A stretch of 12,938 bases of DNA from Clostridiales bacterium UBA4644 (GTDB lineage Bacteria > Bacillota > Clostridia > Oscillospirales > Butyricicoccaceae), in the NCBI GenBank assembly GCA_002405755.1, contig DHMK01000016.1:1-12938 (forward strand). Direction: 5' to 3'. Every line of letters begins with the position of its first letter. Within the stretch, counting starts at the first letter, position 1. The position numbers and the translations under genes were made by a program. The notes beneath the pieces are model-generated. The model worked only from the letters and a program-made list of their open reading frames with translations, had not been told where the DNA came from and did not search any database. Shown in pieces: positions 12,814 to 12,938 of this stretch.

Positions 12814-12938
12814 ATGGTTGAGTTTAAGAATACCGTCTTGGAAGACTTCAAGGACGTTTGGGTATTTTGTGAGCAGCGTCAGGGCAAGCTGATGCCCACC
12901 GACTTCGAGCTGATCTCGGAAGGCCGCAAGCTGGCCGA
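12814..12938 (+). CDS. etfA: Electron transfer flavoprotein alpha subunit (5' part)
   Basis: Only the first 41 codons and two bases lie in the window. The translation begins MVEFKNTVLEDFKDVWVFCE and continues through QRQGKLMPTDFELISEGRKL. The pattern VWVFxEQRxGxL followed by a helix with ELxxxGRKLA is the usual start of EtfA. AAAGGAG (12798-12804) is 9 bases before the ATG, and the gene follows etfB directly, as expected. The C-terminal FAD-binding domain that would confirm the assignment and help judge bifurcation is beyond the window end. This is a cut by the window, not a truncation. Confidence 0.9.
   Translation, partial: MVEFKNTVLEDFKDVWVFCEQRQGKLMPTDFELISEGRKLA

Noticed and set aside
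10767..12851. Long minus-strand frame opposite bcd and etfB
   Set aside because: Antisense shadow created by strongly biased codon use on the plus strand; Gly/His/Asp/Leu-rich with no recognisable domain or ribosome site.
1..12938. tRNA, rRNA, CRISPR array, transposase or phage genes
   Set aside because: No regularly spaced repeats, no tRNA-like cloverleaf or rRNA sequence that I could recognise, and every convincing coding region is a core metabolic or envelope gene.

Overview
The window looks like chromosomal DNA from a butyrate-forming, anaerobic, GC-rich member of the Clostridia, most probably an Oscillospiraceae-type gut bacterium (relatives of Flavonifractor, Intestinimonas, Lawsonibacter or Oscillibacter). 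The evidence is a Firmicutes-specific walK-walH-walI-walJ block, a thiolase to electron-transfer-flavoprotein gene set typical of butyrate producers, strong AGGAGG ribosome sites, GC-rich codons, and a hairpin repeat upstream of walK of a kind I associate with that family. The genus is inferred from memory, not from a search. All eleven complete genes and the one partial gene lie on the plus strand.

Region 1 (1-286) holds no gene I can support. It carries a 10-bp hairpin, a short direct repeat and a two-hairpin palindromic repeat. Region 2 (287-7455) is a cell-envelope and housekeeping block: walK sensor kinase, walH-like and walI-like membrane regulators of that kinase, murA (first step of peptidoglycan precursor synthesis, TTG start, own promoter), the walJ/yycJ nuclease, rlmH (23S rRNA methyltransferase) and an HD-domain hydrolase of unknown substrate. 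It ends in a strong intrinsic terminator at 7482-7521. A second, shorter terminator-like hairpin lies between murA and walJ.

Region 3 (7456-12938) is the butyryl-CoA module: thl, then crt-hbd-bcd-etfB-etfA, with etfA cut by the window end after 41 codons. Together these enzymes condense two acetyl-CoA to acetoacetyl-CoA, reduce it to 3-hydroxybutyryl-CoA, dehydrate it to crotonyl-CoA and reduce that to butyryl-CoA. Bcd-EtfAB complexes in such organisms usually couple the last step to ferredoxin reduction by electron bifurcation. thl and crt each have a near-perfect or perfect sigma-A type promoter with a 17-bp spacer. The two promoters share the sequence around the -10 box and the start of the transcript. 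thl, bcd and etfB show the biased codon use of very highly expressed genes.

Nothing here is a clearly new multi-gene system. The points most worth a second look are the 3-hydroxybutyryl-CoA dehydrogenase, whose usual acidic NADH-contact residue is replaced; the shared promoter element of thl and crt; an operator-like inverted repeat upstream of thl; RNA hairpins in front of crt and bcd; the placement of murA inside the wal cluster; and the repeat-filled gap in front of walK where walR would be expected.
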